Assembly (NCBI RefSeq): GCF_016909075.1
Contig: NZ_JAFBFC010000001.1
Coordinates: 186,001 to 250,000, forward strand
Source: Priestia iocasae
GTDB lineage: Bacteria; Bacillota; Bacilli; Bacillales; Bacillaceae_H
Direction: 5' to 3'
DNA: 64,000 nucleotides
Made by a program: the position numbers and the translations under genes. Shown here piece by piece: positions 48,588-58,201 of this stretch. How positions within the stretch are numbered: the first letter of the stretch is position 1; the number at the start of each line of letters is the position of its first letter. The notes under the pieces are model-generated. The model was not told the origin of the DNA. It was given only the letters and a program-made list of their open reading frames with translations, and did no database searches.

Positions 48588-49250
48588 ATGGATCTTTTAA
48601 TCATGGTACTAAGAACCGTGTTTTTGTACATTGTGATCGTTCTTATTTTTCGAGTGATGGGGAAAAGAGAAATTGGTGAATTAAGCGTTTTAGACTTAGT
48701 TGTGTTTATTATGATTGCCGAGATGGCAGTCATGGCGATTGAAGATACAAATGATCCACTTATACATACCGTTATTCCGATGGTCACCCTCTTAATTATT
48801 CAAGTCAGTCTCGCTTTTTGGTCATTAAAAAGTAATCGAGTTCGTAATCTTATCGATGGTGAACCAAGTATTATTATTGAAAATGGAAAAATAAAAGAAA
48901 AAGAAATGAGAAAACAGCGCTATAATATTAATGACTTACTTGTACAATTGCGTGAGAAAAATGTAAAAAATATTGCTGATGTTGAATTTGCAATTTTAGA
49001 AACCTCTGGTAAGCTTTCTGTTTTTGAAAAGAGTGAGTATTCAACTCAAAGCCAAAATGAAAAAGAAAGTTTGAACTTACCTTTCGTTATTGATGGCATT
49101 GTACAAGAAGAGCACCTTAAGAAAGAGAACAAAACAAAAAGCTGGTTAAGTCATGAATTGCGAAAGTTAGGCTATAAAGAGATTGGTCAAATTTCGTATT
49201 GTAGCTACAGTGATGGTCAATTATATGTTGATTTATACGATAAAGAATAA
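48588..49250 (+). CDS. yrbG: DUF421 membrane protein (YrbG-like)
   Basis: 220 residues from the ATG at 48588, after GTGGAGG; an open frame begins at 48558 without a start signal. Three membrane helices (about 3-22, 32-50, 58-76) are followed by a DUF421/YetF-type cytoplasmic part with GEPSIIIENGKI and NINDLLVQLREKNV. The family is linked to spores in some bacilli, but function is not known. It is divergent from yrzE and convergent with spoVB. Confidence 0.88.
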   Translation: MDLLIMVLRTVFLYIVIVLIFRVMGKREIGELSVLDLVVFIMIAEMAVMAIEDTNDPLIHTVIPMVTLLIIQVSLAFWSLKSNRVRNLIDGEPSIIIENGKIKEKEMRKQRYNINDLLVQLREKNVKNIADVEFAILETSGKLSVFEKSEYSTQSQNEKESLNLPFVIDGIVQEEHLKKENKTKSWLSHELRKLGYKEIGQISYCSYSDGQLYVDLYDKE

Positions 49251-49263
49251 TGAAAAGAGTCTA

Positions 49264-49307
49264 AAAAAAGGCTGACAAATCTCATTTAAGCTTTGTCGGC
49301 CTTTTTT
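49264..49307. terminator. Bidirectional terminator between yrbG and spoVB
   Basis: AAAAAAGGCTGACAAA pairs with TTTGTCGGCCTTTTTT around an 11-nt loop, with one G-T pair; A and T runs on both sides serve both strands. Confidence 0.9.
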
Positions 49308-49355
49308 GTTACTTATTTAAATCTATTTTTTTCAAAGCCCTTCGTACCTATTCGT

Positions 49356-50903
49356 TTATCTTTTTAGAAAACGAATGATATTAAGGCGCTGTAATTCTTG
49401 CTTTGTTACAAGCTTAAATACAAGTAACAGTAGTAAATACATGATAGACGTCGTCATAATTGAAAAAATTGTTTTCCAGCCAAGGTCAACTGAAGAGAAA
49501 AGGTGCATATAAGCATAATGTCCAGCGAACCCAGACAAAATCATGACGATAAAGCTTTTTAGATAGTCCATCACGTAAATGGTATAGGAAATTCTTTTCA
49601 TAACGGTTCCTAGATGAAGAAGGGTGACAAGCATAATTCCTACTACAATGGCTAACGCTGCTCCCATAATTCCAAAAGTGGGACGAGTAGCCAGTACGAA
49701 GATTAACGTTGTTTTAATAACGGCGCCAATTAAGCTATTTGTCATGGCTGCTTTTGCAAGATCAAGCGCTTGTAAAACGGCTTGAAGTGGACCTTGAAAA
49801 TAATAAAATAAAAAGAATGGGGCCATCACTTTTACGAAAATGGCGGCGTTACTCGTTCCATACATTAGCTCCATTACAGGATCGGCAAATACATAAAGAA
49901 CAACAACAGACAATCCACCTGTTACAAACGAAAGTCGTAATGCTTGATGTAAACGATATTCAATTTGGCGTATTTGATTTTGAGCAAGTGCTTCACTAAT
50001 CGCAGGAACCAAAGAAGTAGAAAGAGACACCGTAATAAATGAAGGAAGCATCAGAAGAGGAAGGGCAAATCCAGTTAACTCCCCATACTGCTTTGTTGCT
50101 AGTGTAGTAGCAACACCTGCAATGGCCAAACTTTGAGCCACAACAATTGGCTCTAAAAACCAAGAGACAGACCCAATCATTCGACTTCCCGTTGTGGGAA
50201 TCGCAATGCGCATTAACTCCTGTAACGTATCTTTACCAGATTGAAGGGATGTCCAAAATTTACGCCGAATGGTCACTTTCTTTTTTGCTTTAAAGATAAT
50301 TAACATATAGATGAGAGAAGCAAGTTCACCAAGTACAGCTGATAACATGGCACCTGCAGCTGCATATTCGATGCCATAAGGAAGAAATGCTTTTGTACAA
50401 ATGGCGACAAGCGTAATACGCACTACTTGTTCAATTACTTGTGAATAGGCAGATGGCTTCATTTGCTGGCGACCATGAAAGTAGCCCCGAATGACAGAAG
50501 AAATTGCGATAATCGGAATAACTGGAGTAATAGCGATTAATGGGTAGTAAGTTCGAGCGTCTGTAAAAAGAGTTTGTGAAATAAGTGGTGCGAGTGCAAG
50601 TAAGCCGATTGTAAAGATGACGCTTAAGATAGAGGTGATACTAAGAGAAACGACCAGTATTTTTTTTATTTTTCGTTTATCTCCTAATGCCTCTGCTTCC
50701 GCTACGAGCTTGGAAATAGCAACGGGTAATCCAATTTGAGTCATTGTAATGACGAGTACAAGAGTAGGAACAGCCATCATATAAAGGCCGACTCCTTCAT
50801 CTCCGATAAGCCTTGCAACCACAATTCGATTAATGAAACCGAGAACGCGTGTAATTAAGCCTGCAAGGATTAAGATAAGCGTACCTTTTAAAAATTTAGA
50901 CAT
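49356..50903 (-). CDS. spoVB: Stage V sporulation protein B, MOP-superfamily flippase
   Basis: 515 residues with about 14 membrane helices. It opens KGTLILILAGLITRVLGFINR, typical of the SpoVB/polysaccharide transport branch of the MOP superfamily (related to MurJ and Wzx). SpoVB is needed for spore cortex synthesis, presumably moving a lipid-linked precursor across the outer forespore membrane. In B. subtilis it lies between yrbG and comN, as here, on the opposite strand. Confidence 0.93.
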   Translation of the reverse strand: MSKFLKGTLILILAGLITRVLGFINRIVVARLIGDEGVGLYMMAVPTLVLVITMTQIGLPVAISKLVAEAEALGDKRKIKKILVVSLSITSILSVIFTIGLLALAPLISQTLFTDARTYYPLIAITPVIPIIAISSVIRGYFHGRQQMKPSAYSQVIEQVVRITLVAICTKAFLPYGIEYAAAGAMLSAVLGELASLIYMLIIFKAKKKVTIRRKFWTSLQSGKDTLQELMRIAIPTTGSRMIGSVSWFLEPIVVAQSLAIAGVATTLATKQYGELTGFALPLLMLPSFITVSLSTSLVPAISEALAQNQIRQIEYRLHQALRLSFVTGGLSVVVLYVFADPVMELMYGTSNAAIFVKVMAPFFLFYYFQGPLQAVLQALDLAKAAMTNSLIGAVIKTTLIFVLATRPTFGIMGAALAIVVGIMLVTLLHLGTVMKRISYTIYVMDYLKSFIVMILSGFAGHYAYMHLFSSVDLGWKTIFSIMTTSIMYLLLLLVFKLVTKQELQRLNIIRFLKR

Positions 50904-51034
50904 TTATACTCACTGCCTTCTCAAACGAATTATAATTATATACAATGAAATATATGCGTATAAGAGGGGCAAGCATGACAAGTATTACATTTTATAGGGG
51001 ATTAGTTATCTGAATATTCCTAAAAAGGAGGAGC

Positions 51035-51334
51035 ATGATGAGTCAAGCAACGGTTGTTTTTCAGAAAGAAAAGGTTCAACCAGCCATTACTAGTAAGATT
51101 GAAGAATTCCATATGCTTGGATATAAAGAAATAAATGAAAATGAGCTATGGAACTACCTTCAGCAAAAAAAGTGGAAAAAGTTAAAAGAAGAACCACCTC
51201 TCTATCAAATCGTCAATGATATATTGAGCGTTAAAATTATGGATGTCATGAATTATGTCACAATCGAATCTTATCGAAGTAATGGATTAGCTGATTTAAA
51301 CAACCAGGAAGATTTTTCTGATTTATTCCAATAA
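51035..51334 (+). CDS. comN: Post-transcriptional regulator ComN
   Basis: 99 residues; AAAGGAGGAG precedes twin ATG codons at 51035 and 51038. The small helical ComN/YrzD family domain spans most of the chain (HMLGYKEINENELWNYLQ, VVNDILSVKIMDVMNYV-like). In B. subtilis ComN controls comE mRNA and so late competence. With pilD in this window, it hints that this organism may also keep a com system. secDF follows after a promoter. Confidence 0.85.
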   Translation: MMSQATVVFQKEKVQPAITSKIEEFHMLGYKEINENELWNYLQQKKWKKLKEEPPLYQIVNDILSVKIMDVMNYVTIESYRSNGLADLNNQEDFSDLFQ

Positions 51335-51351
51335 GTTTACAAAAACGTTAT

Positions 51352-51380
51352 TTGACAGCGGTTATGTTATGAAAGATAAT
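51352..51380 (+). promoter_or_regulatory. Sigma-A promoter of secDF
   Basis: A perfect TTGACA (51352-51357) and GATAAT (51375-51380) are 17 bases apart, about 85 bases before secDF. Confidence 0.75.
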
Positions 51381-51466
51381 AGGAATGTTGCTGGAATTTT
51401 TACATTTATTACACATATTTTGGGTTATCATCACGTTTTTACATATAGAAGGAGGATTTCTCACAA

Positions 51467-53713
51467 ATGGTTAAAAGAGGACGTATCGTTGCTTTTTTCC
51501 TTTTAGTACTACTTATTTTTAGTACAATGGGAACAACGATTACTGGTATTACAAAAGACATCAAGCTTGGTCTCGACTTACAAGGTGGCTTTGAGGTGCT
51601 ATACGAAGTTAAGCCTAAAAATGGAGAGATCAATGAAGCTGTATTAAAGAGTACGGTTCGTGCCCTTGATCAGCGTGTGAACGTATTAGGGGTTAGTGAA
51701 CCGAACATTCAGATTGAGGGCGAAGATCGTATTCGTGTTCAATTAGCGGGAGTTACTGATCAAAACAAAGCCCGTGAAATTTTATCAACAGAAGCTAATT
51801 TAACGTTTCGCGATGTGAATGATAATGTACTAATGGATGGGGCGGACTTGGCTGAAAATGGCGCAAGTCAATCATTTGATGAAAGCAATCGTCCAAGTGT
51901 AGCATTAAAGCTAAAAAGCGCAGAAAAATTTAAAAAAGTAACAGAGCAAGTTCTCAACATGGGACCTGGCCAAAACTTAATGGTCATCTGGCTTGATTTT
52001 GAAGAAGGTGTAGATTCTTATCAAAAAGAAGCTGGAAAAGAAAGCCCTAAATATTTGTCAGCAGCAACAGTTGGTCAAGTATTTAATCAAACAGATGTAT
52101 CAATTACGGGTGGTAATTTCACAGTTCAAAGTGCTACCGAGCTAGCTGACTTATTAAATGCGGGGGCACTGCCTGTTGAATTAGAAGAGTTATATTCAAC
52201 ATCCGTTGGTGCCAAGTTTGGTGAGCAAGCAATGGACAAAACGGTTCTAGCAGGTATGGTTGGGGTGGCAATCGTTTTTGCATTTATGCTATTCTACTAC
52301 CGCTTCTCTGGAATCATTGCCATTATTACTTTAAGCTTTTATATTTACTTAATTTTAGTTGTGTTTAACTGGATGAACGCTGTTTTAACACTTCCAGGAA
52401 TTGCAGCACTGATCCTAGGTGTTGGGATGGCAGTAGATGCAAACATTATTACGTATGAGCGTATTAAAGATGAATTAAAAACTGGACGTTCAGTGATATC
52501 AGCATTTAGAGCTGGTAATCGAAACTCTCTTTCAACCATTTTAGATGCAAACATTACAACCATTTTAGCTGCGGGTGTACTATTTGCATACGGGACAAGC
52601 TCTGTAAAAGGGTTTGCGACAATGCTTATTATTAGTATTCTTGCAAGTTTCATCACAGCTGTATATGGAACGAGATTATTACTTGGATTATGGGTGAACA
52701 GTCGCATCTTTAATAAAAAACCTCACTTCTTTGGAGTAAAGCCTTCTGAGATTCAAGACTTAGGCAAAGACGATGGAAATGTCGTTCTTCCAACAACTTG
52801 GGATCGTATTGATTTTGTGAAGCACCGCAAGAAGTTCTTTATATTCTCAGGTGCGATGACGGTTATTGGCATTATTATGCTACTTGTGTTGAAGTTAAAC
52901 TTAGGTATTGATTTCGCAAGTGGTACTCGTATTGAAATTCTATCAGACAAACCATTAACGCAACAGCAAGTGGAAGAAGAGTTTGAAGCTCTTGATTTAG
53001 AGCCAAAAGATGTTATTCTCTCAGGTAACAATAATGAGATTGGTGTTGCTCGATTATTAGGAGTATTATCAAAAGATGAAATTGCAACTGTAAAAAATCA
53101 TTTCAATGAAAAGTATGGAACAGAAGCAAATGTGAGTACTGTATCTCCAACAGTAGGAAAAGAGCTAGCACAAAATGCGTTAATTGCTGTTCTTATTTCA
53201 TCGATTGGAATCATCATTTACGTAACGATTCGGTTTGAGTTTTATATGGCACTAGCAGCTGTTATCGCATTGTTACATGACGCTTTCTTTATTATCGCTT
53301 TCTTTAGTATTACACGATTAGAGGTAGATTTAACATTTATTGCGGCAGTACTTACGATTGTTGGTTATTCGATCAATGACACCATTGTAACGTTTGACCG
53401 GATTCGTGAAAACATGAAGAAACTAAAAGCTAAAACATTTGATGATTTAGTAGTTGTTGTAAACCGAAGCTTACGAGAAACATTTACGCGTTCAATTAAT
53501 ACCATTTTAACGGTTGTTATTACAGTTGTTGCACTTCTTATCTTTGGTAGTGAGTCCATTCGAAATTTCTCCATTGCACTATTAATTGGTTTAATTGCAG
53601 GGACATACTCATCATTATTCATTGCATCGCAATTATGGCTTGTTTGGAAGAACAAACAATTAGCACGTAAGCGTTCAAAAGGATTAGAAGTTGAAGAAGA
53701 TTTAGAGCCGTAA
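51467..53713 (+). CDS. secDF: Protein translocase subunits SecD/SecF fused (SecDF)
   Basis: 748 residues joining SecD (about 1-430) and SecF (about 440-748), as in Bacillus. LGLDLQGGFEVLYEV marks SecD; LGIDFASGTRIEI opens the SecF periplasmic-type domain. About twelve membrane helices are present with the RND-type conserved motifs GVGMAVDANIITYERI and GYSINDTIVTFDRIRE. It helps late steps of Sec export using the proton gradient. AGAAGGAGG precedes the ATG. Confidence 0.97.
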   Translation: MVKRGRIVAFFLLVLLIFSTMGTTITGITKDIKLGLDLQGGFEVLYEVKPKNGEINEAVLKSTVRALDQRVNVLGVSEPNIQIEGEDRIRVQLAGVTDQNKAREILSTEANLTFRDVNDNVLMDGADLAENGASQSFDESNRPSVALKLKSAEKFKKVTEQVLNMGPGQNLMVIWLDFEEGVDSYQKEAGKESPKYLSAATVGQVFNQTDVSITGGNFTVQSATELADLLNAGALPVELEELYSTSVGAKFGEQAMDKTVLAGMVGVAIVFAFMLFYYRFSGIIAIITLSFYIYLILVVFNWMNAVLTLPGIAALILGVGMAVDANIITYERIKDELKTGRSVISAFRAGNRNSLSTILDANITTILAAGVLFAYGTSSVKGFATMLIISILASFITAVYGTRLLLGLWVNSRIFNKKPHFFGVKPSEIQDLGKDDGNVVLPTTWDRIDFVKHRKKFFIFSGAMTVIGIIMLLVLKLNLGIDFASGTRIEILSDKPLTQQQVEEEFEALDLEPKDVILSGNNNEIGVARLLGVLSKDEIATVKNHFNEKYGTEANVSTVSPTVGKELAQNALIAVLISSIGIIIYVTIRFEFYMALAAVIALLHDAFFIIAFFSITRLEVDLTFIAAVLTIVGYSINDTIVTFDRIRENMKKLKAKTFDDLVVVVNRSLRETFTRSINTILTVVITVVALLIFGSESIRNFSIALLIGLIAGTYSSLFIASQLWLVWKNKQLARKRSKGLEVEEDLEP

Positions 53714-53756
53714 GATAAACAAATAGTAAAAGAAGTAGATCACTCTATTAAATAGC

Positions 53757-53805
53757 ACGTCCTATAAATTCAGTCATACTATGAATTTATAGGACGTCTT
53801 TTTTT
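53757..53805 (+). terminator. Terminator of secDF
   Basis: A perfect 15-bp stem (53757-53771 with 53783-53797) encloses an 11-nt loop and ends in a T run. Confidence 0.93.
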
Positions 53806-53931
53806 ACTATAATGATCATTATAAAAATATAGATGGGGTTCGAATGAAGTTTGTTAAATCCGTTTCATGACATTAAACAAAGTCGGGTATTCTATAAATT
53901 GTCAAAAGGAATTCGTTGAAGAGGGTGTGAT

Positions 53932-54840
53932 GTGTTGGAAGCTTTAACTAAAGAAGAGCGTTTTAAAAAAGCGAAGTTTGCAGCAATGATCGGGATTGTG
54001 GGGAATATTGTTTTAGCTATCATCAAATATGTGATAGGAATACAAGCGAATAGTAAAGCACTTATTGCAGATGCTGTTCACTCAGCTTCAGATGTGGCAG
54101 GTTCCATTGCCGTTTATGTTGGAGTAAAGGTGGCAAAGCAACCACCTGATGAGGACCATCCATATGGGCATGGAAAAGCAGAGTCTATTGCAGCCATTAT
54201 TATTGCAGTTCTATTATTTATCGTTGGAGTTGAAATTTTCACATCTTCCGTTCAAGCATTCTTTGAACCCCTTGAGTCACCGAAGGTTATTGCCATTTAC
54301 GCGACGCTTTTTTCAATAGTTGTAAAAGAGTGGATGTTTCGATATAAATTTAAGCTTGGAAAAGAAATTAAAAGTGATGCCGTTATTATTAATGCCTATG
54401 AGCATCGATCAGATGTGTTTTCCTCTATTGCTGCGTTAATTGGAATTGGTGCCTCTATTTTAGGGGGATATATTGGGGTTGATTGGCTTGTTTATGCAGA
54501 TCCAGTTGCTGGGGTGTTTGTTGCTTTTCTTGTCTTAAAGATGGCGTGGCAATTAGGGGCGGAATCGATTCACAATACGTTAGATCATGTATTACATGAG
54601 GAAGATACTACCCATCTACGCGAACTAGCTATGTCCGTAGACGGTGTGAGGAAGCTAGGGTCTTTGCATGCTAGGGAGCATGGACACTACGTTATTATTG
54701 ATTTGAAAATTTCAGTTGATCCGTTTATAACAGTCGAACAAGGACATGCAATTGCAAAGGAAGTAAAAAAACGATTAATGGAAGAGCCGAATATTCAAGA
54801 TGTATTAATCCACATTAATCCGTATTCAGATAAAGAATAG
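53932..54840 (+). CDS. Cation diffusion facilitator (CDF) transporter
   Basis: 302 residues from a GTG at 53932, or the TTG at 53935, behind GAGGGTGTGAT. Six membrane helices lie in residues 15-205. The metal site motifs are in ADAVHSASDVAGS (helix 2) and NAYEHRSDVFSS (helix 5). The ZT-dimer cytoplasmic domain (about 215-300) has HAREHGHYVIIDL. CDF proteins export Zn, Mn, Fe or Co in exchange for protons. The HxxxD and HxxD layout with a preceding DA does not settle the metal. It sits alone between secDF and recJ. Confidence 0.88.
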   Translation: MLEALTKEERFKKAKFAAMIGIVGNIVLAIIKYVIGIQANSKALIADAVHSASDVAGSIAVYVGVKVAKQPPDEDHPYGHGKAESIAAIIIAVLLFIVGVEIFTSSVQAFFEPLESPKVIAIYATLFSIVVKEWMFRYKFKLGKEIKSDAVIINAYEHRSDVFSSIAALIGIGASILGGYIGVDWLVYADPVAGVFVAFLVLKMAWQLGAESIHNTLDHVLHEEDTTHLRELAMSVDGVRKLGSLHAREHGHYVIIDLKISVDPFITVEQGHAIAKEVKKRLMEEPNIQDVLIHINPYSDKE

Positions 54841-54869
54841 ACCAACGTTCTAATCAACGGAAAATGTGT

Positions 54870-54927
54870 AAGCTGTACCGTCAAGAAAGCTAACATATAA
54901 GAAGGATTTTGATTGACGGTGCAGCTT
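54870..54927. terminator. Long inverted repeat after the CDF gene
   Basis: AAGCTGTACCGTCAA (54870-54884) pairs with TTGACGGTGCAGCTT (54913-54927), with one G-T pair, around a 28-nt loop. No T run follows. It could terminate, protect the 3' end, or bind a protein. The rest of the gap to recJ holds a possible -10 (TATAAT, 55051-55056) and nothing else I can support. Confidence 0.5.
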
Positions 54928-55081
54928 GTATGAAACAGAATATACGCACCTTTAAACTCATCAAATGTGACTTTGTTTTTAAGTAGGCAATAGCTATGTT
55001 ACAGAACGACCAGTTATCGTCTAAAGGTAGATTCTTAACAATCACTCTAGTATAATAAGGTTGGTTAAGGGGTGAGAAGAC

Positions 55082-57442
55082 ATGTTACAATCGAAAAAAC
55101 GTTGGAGGGTTCAACAGACAAACCATGAGCTTGTAAACGAGCTTGTGAATGAGCTTGAAGTTACACCTCTAATTGCTTCCTTATTAATAAACCGAGGAAT
55201 CCAAACTGTCGAATCAGCAAAACAATTTTTACACGTCGAACAACAATCTTTTCATGACCCATTCTTGCTAGATGATATGGATAAGGCTGTACAGCGTATT
55301 CATCAAGCAATTGAGAATGGCGAAAGAATAATGATATATGGAGATTACGATGCGGATGGTGTAAGCAGTACATCTGTTATGTTGTCTGCTTTAAGGTCTG
55401 CAGGAGCGCATGTGGATTTTTATATTCCTAATCGTTTTACAGAAGGATATGGTCCGAATGAAGAGGCTTTTCGTTTCATTAGTGATGAAGGATATACGTT
55501 AGTTATCACCGTCGATACTGGTATTTCAGCTGTAGCCGAAGCGGAATTAGCGCAGTCACTAGGATTTGATCTTATTATTACAGATCATCATGAACCAGGT
55601 CCAGTACTACCACCAGCTTATGCCATTATTCATCCAAAAAAGCCAGGCAGTACATATCCATTTCAAGAGTTAGCAGGAGTAGGTGTAGCATTTAAGCTGG
55701 CGCATGCTCTTCTTGGAGAATTGCCGGAATACTTACTAGAGTTAGCTGTTATTGGAACCATTGCGGATTTAGTTCCTCTTGTTGATGAAAATCGTTTAAT
55801 TGCAAGTAAGGGATTAAACTATTTAAAGCTTTCAAATCGTCCGGGAATTAAAGCATTATTAAAAGTATGCAGTGTAAAGCGAGACGATATTAACGAAGAT
55901 ACAATTGGCTTTGCGATTGGACCTAGAATCAATGCAGTAGGTCGTCTTCAAGATGCAGACCCAGCTGTTGACTTACTAATGACAACAAATCAAGAAGAAG
56001 CTGATATGCTAGCTAAAGAAATTGATAGTCTAAATAAAGAGCGTCAACAGCTTGTAAATGAGATGACAGAAGAAGCTATTAAAGCTGTAGAAGAGCAATA
56101 TCCACCAGATCAGCATTCCGTTCTAGTTATTACGGGTGAGGGATGGAATGCTGGAGTTGTAGGAATTGTTGCTTCTCGTCTGGTCGATCGTTTCTATCGA
56201 CCGACCATTGTATTGAGCATTGATCGCGAAAAAGGGATTGCAAAAGGATCAGCGCGTAGTATAGAAGGCTTTGATTTATTTGCTAATTTATCACATTGCC
56301 GTGATATTTTACCTCATTTTGGAGGTCATCCAATGGCTGCTGGTATGACGTTGAATATAGAAGATGTGGCAGATCTACGACAAAGATTAAATGAGTTAGC
56401 AAGTGAAGTGTTAACAGAGGAAGATTTCATACCAATTACTTCGATTGACACGGTGTGTGACATTGAAGATATTACTATTGATAACATAAAGCAGCTTAAT
56501 GCACTTGCTCCATTTGGGATGAGTAATCCTAAGCCAAAAGTGTTAGTAGAGAATGTAGGATTATCATCAATTCGTAAAATTGGAGCAGAGCAAAACCATC
56601 TGAAAGTTGTGTTTGAAGATAAAGGGTTATCTGTTGATGCAGTAGGTTTTGGATTAGGTTATATTTATGAACAGGTTTCGCCTGTTTCGAAAGTGTCATT
56701 CGTTGGAGAGCTCAGCATTAATGAGTGGAATAATATGCGCAAGCCTCAACTTATGATCGAAGATGTGGCTGTTAGAGAATGGCAATTGTTTGATTACCGA
56801 AGCATGAGAGATGTAAAAAAGTTTTTAGCACAGCCTGAAACAGATACTATGAAGATTCTCATTTTTAACCGTGCTACCCTTGATGCTTATCAAGAAGCAC
56901 TTGGTGAAAAGCAAACAATAGTCATTGAAAGTGATGAGCAAGCAGCGATGTTTGAGGGAAGAGGAGAAAATATTGTATTCCTTGATATGCCTCCATCATT
57001 TTCCGCTATTCAAAATGTGCTTCAAAACGGAATGCCAAGCCGAATTTATGCCCTGTTTTTAACAGCAGAAAACCACTATTTTGATACGATTCCAACTCGT
57101 GAGCACTTTAAATGGTATTATGCATTTTTGGCTAAAAAGAGCCCGTTTGATTTAGGTCGTTACAAAGAAGAGCTAGCCCTTCATCGAGGATGGTCAAAAG
57201 ATGCAATAGATTTCATGTCACAGGTGTTTTTTGAGTTAGAATTTGTTACAATAGAAAATGGTCTCATTTCGCTAGTGAAAAATAGCGGAAAACGTGATTT
57301 AATAGAATCTGCGACTTATCGCAAAAAACAAGAACAAATTGAAATAGAGAAGAAGTTTATTTATACTTCATATGCGCAGCTTAAAGAACAATTTAATATG
57401 ATGCAAGACTGTGCTTTATCGAACGAGGAGGCAACAAACTAA
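55082..57442 (+). CDS. recJ: Single-stranded-DNA-specific exonuclease RecJ
   Basis: 786 residues, the Bacillus length. The DHH phosphoesterase core shows [16 protein letters not shown] near 89, [10 protein letters not shown] near 142, and ITDHHEPG near 165. The DHHA1 domain follows ([24 protein letters not shown]-like at 414). An OB fold and a Firmicute-specific C-terminal domain complete it. It degrades ssDNA 5' to 3' in repair. Its last base overlaps the apt ATG, with GAACGAGGAGG as the apt ribosome site. Confidence 0.95.
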   Translation: MLQSKKRWRVQQTNHELVNELVNELEVTPLIASLLINRGIQTVESAKQFLHVEQQSFHDPFLLDDMDKAVQRIHQAIENGERIMIYGDYDADGVSSTSVMLSALRSAGAHVDFYIPNRFTEGYGPNEEAFRFISDEGYTLVITVDTGISAVAEAELAQSLGFDLIITDHHEPGPVLPPAYAIIHPKKPGSTYPFQELAGVGVAFKLAHALLGELPEYLLELAVIGTIADLVPLVDENRLIASKGLNYLKLSNRPGIKALLKVCSVKRDDINEDTIGFAIGPRINAVGRLQDADPAVDLLMTTNQEEADMLAKEIDSLNKERQQLVNEMTEEAIKAVEEQYPPDQHSVLVITGEGWNAGVVGIVASRLVDRFYRPTIVLSIDREKGIAKGSARSIEGFDLFANLSHCRDILPHFGGHPMAAGMTLNIEDVADLRQRLNELASEVLTEEDFIPITSIDTVCDIEDITIDNIKQLNALAPFGMSNPKPKVLVENVGLSSIRKIGAEQNHLKVVFEDKGLSVDAVGFGLGYIYEQVSPVSKVSFVGELSINEWNNMRKPQLMIEDVAVREWQLFDYRSMRDVKKFLAQPETDTMKILIFNRATLDAYQEALGEKQTIVIESDEQAAMFEGRGENIVFLDMPPSFSAIQNVLQNGMPSRIYALFLTAENHYFDTIPTREHFKWYYAFLAKKSPFDLGRYKEELALHRGWSKDAIDFMSQVFFELEFVTIENGLISLVKNSGKRDLIESATYRKKQEQIEIEKKFIYTSYAQLKEQFNMMQDCALSNEEATN

Positions 57443-57954
57443 TGGATTTTAAGCAGTATGTAACAATTGTACATGACTGGCCAAAACCAGGAATCAAGTT
57501 TAAAGACATTACAACGTTAATGGATAATGGTGAGGCATACAAAGCAGCAACAGATGAGATCGTAAAATATGCACAGGAAAAACAAATTGATGTTGTTGTT
57601 GGTCCGGAAGCACGTGGTTTTATCGTGGGTTGTCCAGTTGCTTATTCACTAGGAATTGGCTTTGCGCCTGTACGTAAAGAGGGTAAATTACCTCGTGAAG
57701 TCATTAAAGTTGATTATGGCTTGGAATATGGAAAAGATGTATTAACAATTCATAAAGATGCAATTAAGCCTGGTCAACGTGTTTTAATCACAGATGACCT
57801 TTTAGCAACGGGTGGAACAATTGAAGCCACTATTAAGTTGGTTGAACAACTTGGCGGTATTGTAGTAGGAACAGCATTTTTAATTGAGTTAACTTATTTA
57901 GATGGTCGCGATAAGTTAGAAGGTTATGATGTCTTTACATTAATGGAATATTAA
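57442..57954 (+). CDS. apt: Adenine phosphoribosyltransferase
   Basis: 170 residues. The PRPP-binding motif [13 protein letters not shown] lies near residue 115, and [18 protein letters not shown] near 52. It converts adenine and PRPP to AMP in purine salvage. It is coupled to recJ and followed by two hairpins, then relA. The order recJ-apt-relA is conserved in Bacillus. Confidence 0.97.
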   Translation: MDFKQYVTIVHDWPKPGIKFKDITTLMDNGEAYKAATDEIVKYAQEKQIDVVVGPEARGFIVGCPVAYSLGIGFAPVRKEGKLPREVIKVDYGLEYGKDVLTIHKDAIKPGQRVLITDDLLATGGTIEATIKLVEQLGGIVVGTAFLIELTYLDGRDKLEGYDVFTLMEY

Positions 57955-57959
57955 GAAGC

Positions 57960-58008
57960 ACGTTGCAAAAATGGAGAGAATGTTTCGTTCTCTCCATTTT
58001 TGCAACGT
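57960..58008. terminator. Perfect 21-bp hairpin after apt
   Basis: Arms 57960-57980 and 57988-58008 are perfect reverse complements around a 7-nt loop. The right arm includes five T residues. This is much longer than a normal terminator stem. Confidence 0.75.
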
Positions 58009-58044
58009 AAAACTAAGCAATCGTTTCATTTGTTTGATTTTCAT

Positions 58045-58073
58045 AAGAGTACCCATTTGAAGGTGCTCTTTTT
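58045..58073 (+). terminator. Second terminator before relA
   Basis: AAGAGTACC (58045-58053) pairs with GGTGCTCTT (58062-58070), with one G-T pair, then TTT. It backs up the long hairpin after apt. Confidence 0.75.
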
Positions 58074-58125
58074 ATCATCAATGAGCTTCTAAAGAAGAGT
58101 CATTATGAATTTTCTTGTGAAGTAC

Positions 58126-58154
58126 TTTACATCCTTGAAGATTTTCATGATAAT
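58126..58154 (+). promoter_or_regulatory. Sigma-A promoter of relA
   Basis: TTTACA (58126-58131) and GATAAT (58149-58154) are 17 bases apart, about 48 bases before the relA ATG. Confidence 0.65.
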
Positions 58155-58201
58155 AGTTACAATATGGATTTATAAAATGCTAGTTAATAAAAGGTGATTT
58201 C

